From positions 2,108,001 to 2,172,000 of the forward strand of contig NZ_JAMBNV010000001.1 in assembly GCF_023715245.1 (NCBI RefSeq): a DNA stretch of 64,000 nt. The letters run 5' to 3'. This document shows positions 52,612-60,756 of this stretch, one piece after another. Position 1 is the first letter of the stretch. The number at the start of each line of letters is the position of its first letter. The notes under the pieces are model-generated. The model was not told the origin of the DNA. It made no database searches and saw only the letters and a list, made by a program, of their open reading frames with translations. Source of the DNA: Sporosarcina luteola. GTDB taxonomy: Bacteria > Bacillota > Bacilli > Bacillales_A > Planococcaceae. The translations under genes and the position numbers were made by a program.

Positions 52612-53043
52612 CTAAAATTCCACATAAAATGGTTGAATACTGTTATCAAGACAGTATTCTATTCTTTGCCTGAAATTCCCCAGGGTCACCATTTCCAAAG
52701 CTTGTTTGACAGTATAGAAACCAACTTCCAAACTCTCTGGTGAAGTTGTTAATTCGCCTCCGATTGGCTTAGCTAAAAATAGCGTATTACAAATTGATTT
52801 GTTCACATTCTGAAATATTCCACAGAATTTAAGAACTTCAATTTCAATACCTGACTCCTCCTTTGTTTCCCTAATTGCTGCATCTTTCAAAGACTCACCT
52901 TCTTCAACGATTCCACCTGGCATCTCCCAGCCTCTCAAAGGTCCTTTAATTAATAAAATTTCATTTTTGTCATTGAGTACTATTGTTGCTGCTGAAACGA
53001 AATGTTTAGGTGGTATGTAAGCTTGTGTAGTATTTTGTTCCAT
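52612..53043 (-). CDS. NUDIX hydrolase
   Basis: 143 aa from ATG 53043, preceded by GAGGGGGAATATCT. The box GGIVEEGESLKDAAIRETKEESGIEI is complete. The N-terminal AYIPPKHFVSAATIVLNDKNEILLIK differs from the first three NUDIX proteins, so it is a separate lineage. Substrate unknown. It is the fourth NUDIX gene in the window. Confidence 0.87.
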   Translation of the reverse strand: MEQNTTQAYIPPKHFVSAATIVLNDKNEILLIKGPLRGWEMPGGIVEEGESLKDAAIRETKEESGIEIEVLKFCGIFQNVNKSICNTLFLAKPIGGELTTSPESLEVGFYTVKQALEMVTLGNFRQRIEYCLDNSIQPFYVEF

Positions 53044-53075
53044 AGATATTCCCCCTCTACAACTCACCAGTAGTT

Positions 53076-54029
53076 TTAACTTAGTAGCGACTGATTCCGT
53101 TCAATTCTCATCCTATAATGGTTCATGATTCGAATTTGCTCTTCTGTTAGCTTTTCTTTATTCCAGTACATATGCATCATGCTGTATTCGAAGACTTCCT
53201 TTAGTTTAATGAACAATGGAAGGTGTTCAAGCATTTCAGCAGGAAGGTCATTCTCCTCTTGGTATCCGTCAATAACTGCTTTTGCGACGTCTCGTCCATA
53301 ATCGACTATATTGCCTCCCCCTACGAAAGAATATTCAATCGCGCTGTAAATGGGGACAGCCAAATCGAAAATATAGAAATTTTTCTCGCAGTCTTGAAAA
53401 TCGACCATTGATAATTTCGAACCTTCATCAACCAATACGTTTTCTAACCACAAATCTCCATGGAGCAATCCGTAGTTCGAACGGTTTTGTGGCAACGCTT
53501 TAATCGTTGATAAAACGTCTTGCGCAATATCCCTAATCGCACTTTCCCCTTCAGGGATATATTTGTGAAAAGCATATTCCTCATTCTCATACCAATTTTT
53601 AATATGCTTCACTGGATGGATCTCTTCAAATTTCTTTGAAAAACGATGTAATCTACCGATTTGTCGGCCAAATTCTTTTAATACATCAGCGTTCCACTGA
53701 TCTCTTGGTAAATGGATACCAGGGGCTGCTTTATATAGAACGGTTAATGCTTCTTTGCTGCCAAGTATTATTTTTTCTACTACATTCCGATTCAATGAAG
53801 AAATTGTTGGCGATACTGCCAATCCTTCTTTTTTCAAGAAGTTTGTATATGTAACTTCTTCAAGCTGTTCTTCGTAAGACTTGTAATTGGTGATTCTGGC
53901 GAAGTAAACATCTTGTTTGGCAGTACATCGGAATATCTCATTTGTTACTGCTAGAACCGTAAGTAACTCTACTGGGTATAATTCATTGAGTATAGCAAGT
54001 AATTGTATCGGGTCTTCGTTATTAATCAT
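53076..54029 (-). CDS. Phosphotransferase (APH/choline-kinase-like) family protein
   Basis: 317 aa from ATG 54029, seven bases after GGAAGGTGAT; an earlier frame start lacks this. Brenner motif YGLLHGDLWLENVLVDEG and DFQDCEKNFYIFDLAVPIY are the kinase active site. N-lobe TNEIFRCTAKQDVYFARITNYKSYEEQLEEVTY. The family covers aminoglycoside and other small-molecule kinases. Together with the APH(6)-like gene at 19593 it is one of two such kinases. Confidence 0.82.
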   Translation of the reverse strand: MINNEDPIQLLAILNELYPVELLTVLAVTNEIFRCTAKQDVYFARITNYKSYEEQLEEVTYTNFLKKEGLAVSPTISSLNRNVVEKIILGSKEALTVLYKAAPGIHLPRDQWNADVLKEFGRQIGRLHRFSKKFEEIHPVKHIKNWYENEEYAFHKYIPEGESAIRDIAQDVLSTIKALPQNRSNYGLLHGDLWLENVLVDEGSKLSMVDFQDCEKNFYIFDLAVPIYSAIEYSFVGGGNIVDYGRDVAKAVIDGYQEENDLPAEMLEHLPLFIKLKEVFEYSMMHMYWNKEKLTEEQIRIMNHYRMRIERNQSLLS

Positions 54030-54161
54030 TTGAGAGATCACCTTCCCTGAAAACAGATATTTCTTTATATACACAATATATTACACTACATTACCAAATT
54101 ATAATCAAAATTTTTAACGAACATGATAAAGGATGAGAATCTAATAAAATAGGATGTCTGG

Positions 54162-54265
54162 CTTTGGACACTGAACAACGTACTTTGGACGCAGCGAGGC
54201 TGGTTTTGGACGCGCAGCACCTCACTTTGGACGCGGGATGCCCTGTTTTGGGCGCTGGCCGACTT
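54162..54265 (+). repeat. Intergenic phased array (e): five units of exactly 21 bp, core TTTGGACGC
   Basis: Units start at 54162, 54183, 54204, 54225 and 54246. The core is (C/T)TTTGGACGC. On the plus strand it reads as heptads TLDAARL / VLDAQHL / TLDAGCP, with no ribosome site or start. It lies between the phosphotransferase start and pepA stop, both minus strand. Confidence 0.9.
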
Positions 54266-54279
54266 CTTCCAATCGTAAT

Positions 54280-54313
54280 AAAAAGAGCTGTCCTGGCTTA
54301 TCTTGGACAGCTC
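54280..54313 (-). terminator. Terminator of pepA
   Basis: Stem GAGCTGTCC / GGACAGCTC with an A tract on the plus strand (T-tract on the minus), just after the pepA stop at 54329. Confidence 0.85.
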
Positions 54314-54328
54314 CCTCTTCGCGCTATA

Positions 54329-55705
54329 TTACTTCGAAATTTCAACAGTGTAGTCGGCCAGCAATCTAGCACCATAGCCGGTTGCAGATTTTGCATAATA
54401 CCCGGATGCACTTGACTTGCTCATCATGCCCGCCATGTCAACGTGAAGCCATTTGCTGTTTTCCGGCACGAAGCGGCGTAGGAAAAGGCCTGCCGTGATC
54501 GAGCCTGCAAAGTTCAATGAACTGATATTATTCATGTCTGCATAATCGCTTGCCAATGACTTGTCATATGCTTCGACCAATGGCATTGGCCAGACGAAGT
54601 CACCGTTTTGATCGCCTACTTTTTTCATGATGAAGGACAATTCTTCATCGCCGAAGACGCCGCCAATTTCCGAGCCTAATGCATTAACAATGGCACCTGT
54701 TAACGTCGCAATGTCAACAATATATTCAGCATTCAGTTCGCCCGCACGGATTAGTGCGTCTGCTAAGATGAGGCGTCCTTCTGCGTCTGTATTCCCCACT
54801 TGGACTGTTTTGCCGTTTTTATAACGGATGACTTCGCCAGGGAATACGGAATTTGCATCCGGCGTGTTTTCAACCATCGGAATCAACGCGATGACATTCA
54901 CTTTCGCCTGTGAATCGACGAGCAGCTGCATTGCTCCAGCAACTGCCGCGGAACCGCCCATATCCATACGCATATCACTTAAATCTTTGCCGCTCTTCAG
55001 GCTGATGCCACCTGTATCGAATGTAACGCCTTTTCCGACGAGCGCGACTAGCGGTTTAGTGGCATCCCCTTCATATCGGATTTCCACAAATGATGGGTTG
55101 TATTTGCTTCCCCGGCAAACCGTCAGTAGACCGTTCATTTCCATCTCTTCTAGCTGCTCTTTGCCGTGTACTGTTACTTCAACATCTTTGCCTTCGAACT
55201 TTTGCTTCAATACTTCAGGATACGTTTCAGGGTTCAAGACGTCCGACAATTCATTCATCAAGTCACGTGAGAAGGCGGTTGCAGCTGCACGTATTTTGCC
55301 TGTTTGAATGGCTGCTTGCATATCGCTTTCATCAACTTCAAGTTCTGTATTGAATCGTTCCGCCTCTGATTTATAAGACAAGAATTGATAGGAACCGAGA
55401 TCCCAACCTTCCGCGAAAGCAGTATGGACATCCTCTTTTTGCAAACCTGCAAACACATTCCCTAAGACGCCTTGCTGTACAGTCGCCTTATCCACTTTTT
55501 GCGTTGCCAAATCACGTGCTATGTTTCCTGCCGTCGCCCGGACTTTTTCAACATTTGCCGTTTCGGCTTCCTTGATTACGACGTAATGCGTGTCTTCAAT
55601 CAAGACCGAACAATAGCCAGCCTTCTGCTGCTCAACGAAATTTTTCTGTGCTTCGCTTCCGCTAATCAATTCATCCTTTGCAAAGATGATCTTCACTTCT
55701 GCCAT
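54329..55705 (-). CDS. pepA: Leucyl aminopeptidase, M17 family
   Basis: 458 aa from ATG 55705 (AGGGGGA upstream). The di-metal site is LVGKGVTFDTGGISLKSG with GMRMDMGGSAAVAGAM-like (here DMRMDMGGSAAVAG) and the signature NTDAEGRLILADAL; the last quarter carries AGSITAGLFLRRFV and HVDMAGM. It removes N-terminal residues from peptides in the cytoplasm. Monocistronic. Confidence 0.95.
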   Translation of the reverse strand: MAEVKIIFAKDELISGSEAQKNFVEQQKAGYCSVLIEDTHYVVIKEAETANVEKVRATAGNIARDLATQKVDKATVQQGVLGNVFAGLQKEDVHTAFAEGWDLGSYQFLSYKSEAERFNTELEVDESDMQAAIQTGKIRAAATAFSRDLMNELSDVLNPETYPEVLKQKFEGKDVEVTVHGKEQLEEMEMNGLLTVCRGSKYNPSFVEIRYEGDATKPLVALVGKGVTFDTGGISLKSGKDLSDMRMDMGGSAAVAGAMQLLVDSQAKVNVIALIPMVENTPDANSVFPGEVIRYKNGKTVQVGNTDAEGRLILADALIRAGELNAEYIVDIATLTGAIVNALGSEIGGVFGDEELSFIMKKVGDQNGDFVWPMPLVEAYDKSLASDYADMNNISSLNFAGSITAGLFLRRFVPENSKWLHVDMAGMMSKSSASGYYAKSATGYGARLLADYTVEISK

Positions 55706-55777
55706 TACCAATTCCCCCTACACCTATTTATTTCGAGTACAGAAATAGTTTACCATATGTCAGCATTTTTGAAAAAG

Positions 55778-55933
55778 TTATCTTTTATCAGCAATGACGA
55801 GGCAGAATGTTGCGAATGGACCTAACAGCAATGATAGGAAAAACCAATTCAGCCCGCTTCTATTTTTCCCTTGTGCAATCCCCGCATTAATTAACGCAAG
55901 CGTTCCCCATCCAACGAAATAACTTCCTTCCAT
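55778..55933 (-). CDS. 51-aa membrane protein
   Basis: From ATG 55933 with AAGGAGGAAAC eight bases upstream. MEGSYFVGWGTLALINAGIAQGKNRSG then a hydrophobic segment LNWFFLSLLLGPFATFCLVI ending DKR. A small two-segment membrane protein of unknown function, missed by 60-codon cut-offs. It lies between pepA and a cytoplasmic 148-aa protein, all minus strand. Confidence 0.7.
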   Translation of the reverse strand: MEGSYFVGWGTLALINAGIAQGKNRSGLNWFFLSLLLGPFATFCLVIADKR

Positions 55934-55953
55934 ACCGTTTCCTCCTTAGTTGA

Positions 55954-56400
55954 CTACCCTTCCAGCCTGTTTTTTAAGAATCCCGCTGCTTCCTGCACAT
56001 CATTTGTACAGAAAAGCGTTTTACTTGCGTCCAACACTACACGATCCTCCGCGTCAATATAATCCGTCAGCGGAATCGTATTAAAGAACTTCTTCCATTT
56101 ATGTTTTTGCTCGAGTAATTTGATTTCCTTCTCAATATCTTCATGGATAATTTCATTTATTATAAAAAATGTCTCGTTCATTTCTACTTCCGGAAAACGC
56201 TTTATAAGAATCTTCAATTGCTCTTCATCCCAGCTGGCTTGAATTAGAGAAGTCGTAGATCCTACATTCTCAGCGGCATCCATCAACTCGTCTGTCCACG
56301 CTTCATACTGGTCATCGTTCAGTTCATTGACCGAAATGATGCCGACGCTGAAATACGTTGTCCTTGCTTCTTCTGTTTTCGACTTTCTTCTTCCGAACAT
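55954..56400 (-). CDS. Cytoplasmic protein of unknown function
   Basis: 148 aa from ATG 56400, with AGGAGGTG six bases upstream; the frame opens at 56409. FGRRKSKTEEARTTYFSVGIISVNELNDDQYEAWTDELMDAAENV, then a helical/beta region with VEMNETFFIINEIIHEDIEKEIKLLEQKHKW and YIDAEDRVVLDASKTLFCTNDVQEAAGFLKN. I recognise no family. It is separate from the small membrane protein by 20 bases. Confidence 0.6.
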   Translation of the reverse strand: MFGRRKSKTEEARTTYFSVGIISVNELNDDQYEAWTDELMDAAENVGSTTSLIQASWDEEQLKILIKRFPEVEMNETFFIINEIIHEDIEKEIKLLEQKHKWKKFFNTIPLTDYIDAEDRVVLDASKTLFCTNDVQEAAGFLKNRLEG

Positions 56401-56479
56401 GTTGTGCACCTCCTACTTCATACCTCCTATACGTGCGGTCAATGAAAAAGTTTCGGATAAATTATTTTTCCACAGTACC

Positions 56480-56508
56480 TTGCAATGAATAATACCGTGT
56501 GCTATATT
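56480..56508 (+). promoter_or_regulatory. Promoter of the padR operon
   Basis: TTGCAA, 17 bases, TATATT with TGC before it. The spacer contains AATGAATAATACC, which resembles one arm of the operator palindrome downstream. Confidence 0.65.
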
Positions 56509-56536
56509 GTACCCAATCAGTATGTTTGATTAGTCA

Positions 56537-56557
56537 GTATTGTTCAATGAACAATAC
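56537..56557 (+). promoter_or_regulatory. Perfect palindromic operator for the PadR regulator
   Basis: A 21-base perfect palindrome (10-base arms, GTATTGTTCA / TGAACAATAC, one central base) about 20 bases before the padR ATG and downstream of the probable start point. Size and shape fit a PadR dimer site. Regulator identity is inference. Confidence 0.75.
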
Positions 56558-56575
56558 CGGAAAGGAGAATGATTC

Positions 56576-56899
56576 ATGAATATCCAATTCAAAAAAGGCG
56601 TGTTGAATTTGTGTGTCCTCGTTCTATTGGATAAACAGGATCGATACGGCTATGAACTTGTACAGAAGATTTCGGACCAGATTTCCATTTCCGAAGGCTC
56701 TGTCTATCCATTGCTGCGGCGCCTGACGAAAGAAGGTTATTTCACGACTTACCTTCAGGAATCGACGGAAGGACCTCCCCGCAAGTATTACAAACTGACA
56801 GATGTAGGGCGGGACTATTTGCACGAACAATTGAATGAATGGCGCAGTTTTACTGAAGGGGTTAATACTTTGATTGAGGAGGGCGTTCGCCATGACTGA
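56576..56899 (+). CDS. PadR family transcriptional regulator
   Basis: 107 aa, mostly one winged-helix domain: [49 protein letters not shown] and [24 protein letters not shown] perfect palindrome lies upstream. The stop overlaps the DUF4097 start by 8 bases, so it is likely to regulate its own operon, possibly in response to membrane or envelope stress as DUF1700/DUF4097 partners do. Confidence 0.9.
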   Translation: MNIQFKKGVLNLCVLVLLDKQDRYGYELVQKISDQISISEGSVYPLLRRLTKEGYFTTYLQESTEGPPRKYYKLTDVGRDYLHEQLNEWRSFTEGVNTLIEEGVRHD

Positions 56900-57923
56900 A
56901 AACCGATTTATTAGTGAGCTGGAACAAGCTTTAAAACGTTTGCCTGCAGATGAAAGAAACGATATTCTCCAGGATATCCGTGAATACTTCTTGAATGGCC
57001 GCGATGATGGAAAAGCGGAAGAGGAAATTGCAGCATCCCTTGGCTCGCCTGCAAAGATCGCAGCTGAGCTGTTGGAAGCCTATCCATTTGCAGAAGCAGA
57101 TGATAGTATTGCGAGTCCAACGAGTGAAGTAATCACGATCCAGGATGACAGTTTCACAAAGGTGGATATCGATGTCCAGCATGGCTCACTTACCGTCCTC
57201 CCTTCCGACTCGGCTGATACGAGAATCGAGCTGACAGGGACGAAAGAAAGACTGGAGCTCACCGCGGAAGTCCTCGGAGATACACTTAAGATCAAATTGA
57301 AAAACAAAGCGCATTGGTTGTTCATGTTCAATTTCAATACGAAGGGTGTGGCATTGAAAGTGTTCATTCCAAAGAAATTGTATCAATCCATTTCCATGAA
57401 ATCGGATAATGGAAGGATCCAAGCCGAAAAACTGATTGGGAAACAAATCGAGTGCCGCACAGATAACGGACGCATTGAATTGGCAGAACTTGCAGCCACT
57501 TCGCTCGAAGCGGAGACGGATAACGGCCGCATTGAAATTTTGAAAGTGCAAACGGACCGCTTGAAGGCAAAAACCGATAACGGCCGGGTGACGATGAGAC
57601 ATGTCGAAGCAGAATCGATCTATGCCGAATCTGATAATGGACGTATAGAGTTCGACCAAGTCGATGGAGAGCTGACAGCAATTACGGACAATGGCCGAAT
57701 CGTTCTTGCAGGTGAAAATTTGGATCGCAACATCGATTTCCGGACCGATAATGGAAGCATTGAAATTGCGACGACTCACAAGGCGACGAATGCGACCATC
57801 CTAGCGAAAACCGGGCACGGACGAATCGATATTTACGGCGAGCGGAATTCACGCAGCCGCTTCGGCGAGGAATTGCACCAAATCCGGCTGAAATCGGATA
57901 ACGGAAGAATAACTGTTAGATGA
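56892..57923 (+). CDS. DUF1700-like plus DUF4097 beta-helix protein with DNGR repeats
   Basis: 343 aa from ATG 56892 (GGAGGGCG upstream), overlapping the padR stop. Residues 1-75 form a helical HAAS/DUF1700-like domain ([31 protein letters not shown]). The rest is DUF4097 with about seven repeats of a 20-residue beta turn, each containing (S/T)DNGRI or [67 protein letters not shown] and SDNGRITV. It probably forms a right-handed parallel beta-helix. No signal peptide. Confidence 0.83.
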   Translation: MTENRFISELEQALKRLPADERNDILQDIREYFLNGRDDGKAEEEIAASLGSPAKIAAELLEAYPFAEADDSIASPTSEVITIQDDSFTKVDIDVQHGSLTVLPSDSADTRIELTGTKERLELTAEVLGDTLKIKLKNKAHWLFMFNFNTKGVALKVFIPKKLYQSISMKSDNGRIQAEKLIGKQIECRTDNGRIELAELAATSLEAETDNGRIEILKVQTDRLKAKTDNGRVTMRHVEAESIYAESDNGRIEFDQVDGELTAITDNGRIVLAGENLDRNIDFRTDNGSIEIATTHKATNATILAKTGHGRIDIYGERNSRSRFGEELHQIRLKSDNGRITVR

Positions 57924-57961
57924 TTCGTTAGTCCCTATTTGGTGATAAATGAACGGATTCG

Positions 57962-58066
57962 ATAGATAACTCCTGCTATTCTATAGATAACCTTCTATAT
58001 TCAATAGATAACTCAAGTTTTTCAATAGATAACTTTCCATATTCACTAGATAACTATTCGAATCCA
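57962..58066 (+). repeat. Intergenic phased array (f): five units of exactly 21 bp, core ATAGATAACT
   Basis: Units at 57962, 57983, 58004, 58025 and 58046 (the last core is CTAGATAACT). The core shares GATAACT with array (c). It lies between the convergent DUF4097 gene and the 76-aa gene. No coding evidence. Confidence 0.92.
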
Positions 58067-58089
58067 ACCGAAAACTAATCAAAAACATA

Positions 58090-58116
58090 AAAATAGAGGG
58101 CGATCCTCCGCCCTCT
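58090..58116 (-). terminator. Terminator of the 76-aa gene
   Basis: Stem AGAGGGCG / CGCCCTCT with an A tract (T-tract on the minus strand), adjoining the stop at 58117. Confidence 0.85.
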
Positions 58117-58347
58117 TCAACTGTTTATGGAATTCATCACATTATCGTCTTTCATATAGTTATAATTTGATTCACCGACACGTTTTTTAATTTCGTCCTC
58201 GCTCAATGGCGGCGGAAGCTGATCGGCAGGAATAATCTCTTCCTCTTCATACACTTGAATTCTTTCAACTGCTGCATTTCGGGCGTTTATCGCTCGACCA
58301 TAGCTTTCTGACTCCTCGATCGTCATCCTGGCTTCTTCTTTCTTCAT
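58117..58347 (-). CDS. Small acidic protein of unknown function
   Basis: 76 aa. Charged and mostly helical N-terminus (MKKEEARMTIEESESYGRAINARNAAVERIQVYEEEE) with a Pro-rich PADQLPPPLSE turn and a polar tail. No signal peptide or membrane segment. I recognise no domain. GGAGCGGGG lies upstream. A terminator follows. Confidence 0.6.
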   Translation of the reverse strand: MKKEEARMTIEESESYGRAINARNAAVERIQVYEEEEIIPADQLPPPLSEDEIKKRVGESNYNYMKDDNVMNSINS

Positions 58348-58498
58348 GCTGACCCCGCTCCTTCTCCCATATTTCCTTTCACATACCCTTATTGAATGAA
58401 AAGAAAACGAATGAATATGATATAGTGAGGCATCTATTCATATATAGTATGATGATTAAAACCGCTTACATATCAATTGAAAAGAGGTCAAGACAATC

Positions 58499-58945
58499 AT
58501 GATGATTTTTGTGGATGCAGATGGCTGTCCAGTCGTCAATGAAACAATTTCCATTGCAAAGCAATTCAATCTGCCCTGCACGCTCATTTGCGACACAGCC
58601 CATGAAATGCATCGTGAAGGGGCGGAGACGATTATCGTTTCCAAAGGGGCGGACGCTGTCGACTTTGTTCTCGTCAATAAGGTTCAAAAAGGGGATATTG
58701 TCGTAACCCAGGATTATGGATTAGCCGCCATGGTGTTGGCGAAGCAAGGACATCCAATTGATCAGAACGGCAGACTGTATACAAATGAAAATATCGATCA
58801 ACTATTATACGCGCGACATGCAGCACAGAAAATCAGGATGGCGGGAGGACGTCTTCGCGGTCCTAAGAAGCGATCGAAAGAAAGCAATGACAAATTTAAA
58901 TTGAATTTCCGTAGGTTGTGCAAACTACTATCTCCAACCGATTGA
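58499..58945 (+). CDS. YaiI/YqxD family (DUF188) protein
   Basis: 148 aa. MIFVDADGCPVVNETISIAKQFN, GADAVDFVLVNKVQKGDIVVTQDYGLAAMVLAKQG and ARHAAQKIRMAGGRLRGPKKR are the UPF0178/YaiI hallmarks; the fold is a PIN-like nuclease-type alpha/beta unit. Function unknown. AAAAGAGG lies upstream of the ATG, which is followed by a second ATG. Confidence 0.85.
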   Translation: MMIFVDADGCPVVNETISIAKQFNLPCTLICDTAHEMHREGAETIIVSKGADAVDFVLVNKVQKGDIVVTQDYGLAAMVLAKQGHPIDQNGRLYTNENIDQLLYARHAAQKIRMAGGRLRGPKKRSKESNDKFKLNFRRLCKLLSPTD

Positions 58946-58970
58946 AGCCCGAATGTCAGCCGGGCTTTCA
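58945..58970 (+). terminator. Terminator after the YaiI/YqxD gene
   Basis: Stem AAGCCCG / CGGGCTT with a short T tail, starting at the stop codon. Confidence 0.65.
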
Positions 58971-59095
58971 TATTCGTTTCCCCCTCTTCATAAACTACTG
59001 TAACTGCAATTCCATTTTCCATCCATCACAATTAGATAATGTTTAGTAACTAGCTTTCTAGGTAACAGATTGATAAAGATATCGGAGGTCTATCC

Positions 59096-60175
59096 ATGCC
59101 AAAAATACTTTCCGTCAGTACTGTCCTGCCTCCTCATGAGGTGAAACAGGAGGAAGCTGTCCAATTGACACGCTCCCTTTTCAGCCGAGAATTTAAAGAT
59201 ATTGAACGGCTGTTGAAAGTCTTTCAAAACGGAGATATCGAGAAGCGGGATGTTTGCATGCCACTTGAGTGGTATGGACAGCCGCATGATTTTGAAGAGC
59301 GGAATGATTTATACATCCGCCAAGCAATCGATTTCGGTGTGCAGGCTGTACAAGCTTGCCTGCAAGAATCCACTACATTGGCTGAAGCTGTGGCCCCTTC
59401 GGAGATCGATGCAATTTTCTTCATTTCCAGTACAGGCATTGCTACACCGAGCATAGATGCCCGCATTATGAACAGGCTGCCTTTTCGCGACGATGTAAAG
59501 CGGATTCCGATTTGGGGACTCGGTTGCGCTGGAGGGGCTGCAGGAGTAAGCCGGGCTTTCGAATATTGCAAAGCCTTTCCTAAAGCTAACGTATTGGTGC
59601 TTTCCGTAGAGCTTTGCAGTTTGACATTCCAAAAGGATGACTATTCGAAGAGCAATCTCGTCGGGGTGTCCTTATTCTCTGACGGCGTCGCCTGTGCGCT
59701 CATTTCGGGGGATCAATCCGAAATTGCTGCATCCATCCCTGTACCGTCCATCATCGGCACCACTTCAAAGTGGATGCCTGACTCTGAAGATGTCATGGGC
59801 TGGGACATTAAAAACAATGGCTTATATGTCATCTTCTCGAAGAGCATTCCATCCATTATTACCAATTGGCTCGGGCCATTCGTACATGAATTTCTTGGTT
59901 CCTATAATCTTGATAAAGATGATGTCACTCATTTCGTCGCACATCCTGGCGGCAAAAAAGTGTTGACGGCGTACGAGGATTCCTTGGGATTCGACAGTTC
60001 TAAAACCGATATTTCGAGAGACGTTCTAAGGAATCACGGAAATATGTCCTCCCCTACAGTCCTTTACGTACTCAAGCAATTCATGGAATCCGAACCGGCG
60101 GCAGGCGATTATGGATTGATGGCCGCGCTCGGCCCAGGATTTTGCGGTGAATTGCTGTTGTTGAAATGGGATTGA
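59096..60175 (+). CDS. bpsA: Type III polyketide synthase (alkylpyrone synthase)
   Basis: 359 aa chalcone-synthase fold. The catalytic cysteine is in GLGCAGGAAGVSRAFEY, the histidine in FVAHPGGKKVLTAYED and the asparagine in RNHGNMSSPTVLYVL, all in order. With the downstream methyltransferase this matches the Bacillus pair that makes triketide/tetraketide alkylpyrones and methylates them. GGAGGTCT precedes the ATG. Confidence 0.93.
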   Translation: MPKILSVSTVLPPHEVKQEEAVQLTRSLFSREFKDIERLLKVFQNGDIEKRDVCMPLEWYGQPHDFEERNDLYIRQAIDFGVQAVQACLQESTTLAEAVAPSEIDAIFFISSTGIATPSIDARIMNRLPFRDDVKRIPIWGLGCAGGAAGVSRAFEYCKAFPKANVLVLSVELCSLTFQKDDYSKSNLVGVSLFSDGVACALISGDQSEIAASIPVPSIIGTTSKWMPDSEDVMGWDIKNNGLYVIFSKSIPSIITNWLGPFVHEFLGSYNLDKDDVTHFVAHPGGKKVLTAYEDSLGFDSSKTDISRDVLRNHGNMSSPTVLYVLKQFMESEPAAGDYGLMAALGPGFCGELLLLKWD

Positions 60176-60185
60176 GGTGTCATAG

Positions 60186-60719
60186 ATGATGATCGGTATT
60201 ATCGTATCCTTGATCATTTTGCAGCGGATTCTTGAATTGTTCATTGCGAAGCGAAACGAAAAATGGATGAAAGACCAAGGCGCCTTTGAAGCAGGCGCAT
60301 CCCATTATCCATTTATGGTAGCTATGCATGTATTCTTTTTTATCGCACTCATTTCCGAGGTTTTATTGTTCCAACGCCAGCTCTCTGCAATATGGCCGAT
60401 GTGGTTGGCGATATTCTTGGCGGCGCAAATCCTGAGAGTTTGGTGCCTCGCTACATTAGGGAAGTTCTGGAACACAAAAATCATTGTCCTCCCAAATGCG
60501 CAGGTCGTGCGGAAAGGACCGTACAAATGGCTTCGACATCCAAATTACATCATCGTTGCTACAGAGCTTCTTGTATTGCCGTTATTATTCAATGCCTTAA
60601 TTACTGCAGTCGTCTTTTCCTTACTCAATATTTGGATGATGTCTGTCCGGATTCCAGCCGAGGAACAAGCACTTCGGAAAGCGACGAATTATACCGAGGA
60701 ATACCAGTTGAATAAATGA
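60186..60719 (+). CDS. bpsB: Isoprenylcysteine carboxyl methyltransferase-family enzyme (alkylpyrone methyltransferase)
   Basis: 177 aa membrane methyltransferase. Four or five hydrophobic segments and the ICMT motif RKGPYKWLRHPNYIIVATELLVLPLLF with RIPAEEQALRKATNYTEEY (EE-x3-L-x4-Y-x-EY). Its partner, the type III polyketide synthase, ends 10 bases upstream, so it should O-methylate the pyrone. Terminator follows. Confidence 0.9.
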   Translation: MMIGIIVSLIILQRILELFIAKRNEKWMKDQGAFEAGASHYPFMVAMHVFFFIALISEVLLFQRQLSAIWPMWLAIFLAAQILRVWCLATLGKFWNTKIIVLPNAQVVRKGPYKWLRHPNYIIVATELLVLPLLFNALITAVVFSLLNIWMMSVRIPAEEQALRKATNYTEEYQLNK

Positions 60720-60721
60720 CA

Positions 60722-60756
60722 AAACACCGAGGTCTACAACCTCGGTGTTTCTTTTA
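60722..60756. terminator. Bidirectional terminator between bpsB and the NhaC gene
   Basis: Stem AACACCGAGGT / ACCTCGGTGTT with A and T tracts on both sides, between two convergent genes. Confidence 0.85.

Noticed and set aside
54164..54415. 83-codon plus-strand ORF through array (e)
   Set aside because: It has no ribosome site and a TTG start, and its regular heptads follow from the 21-bp phase; it also overlaps the pepA terminator and 3' end.
15254..58066. 21-bp arrays as CRISPR arrays
   Set aside because: The period is 21 bases with about 10 conserved; CRISPR repeats are longer with unique spacers of 25 or more bases, and no cas gene is present.
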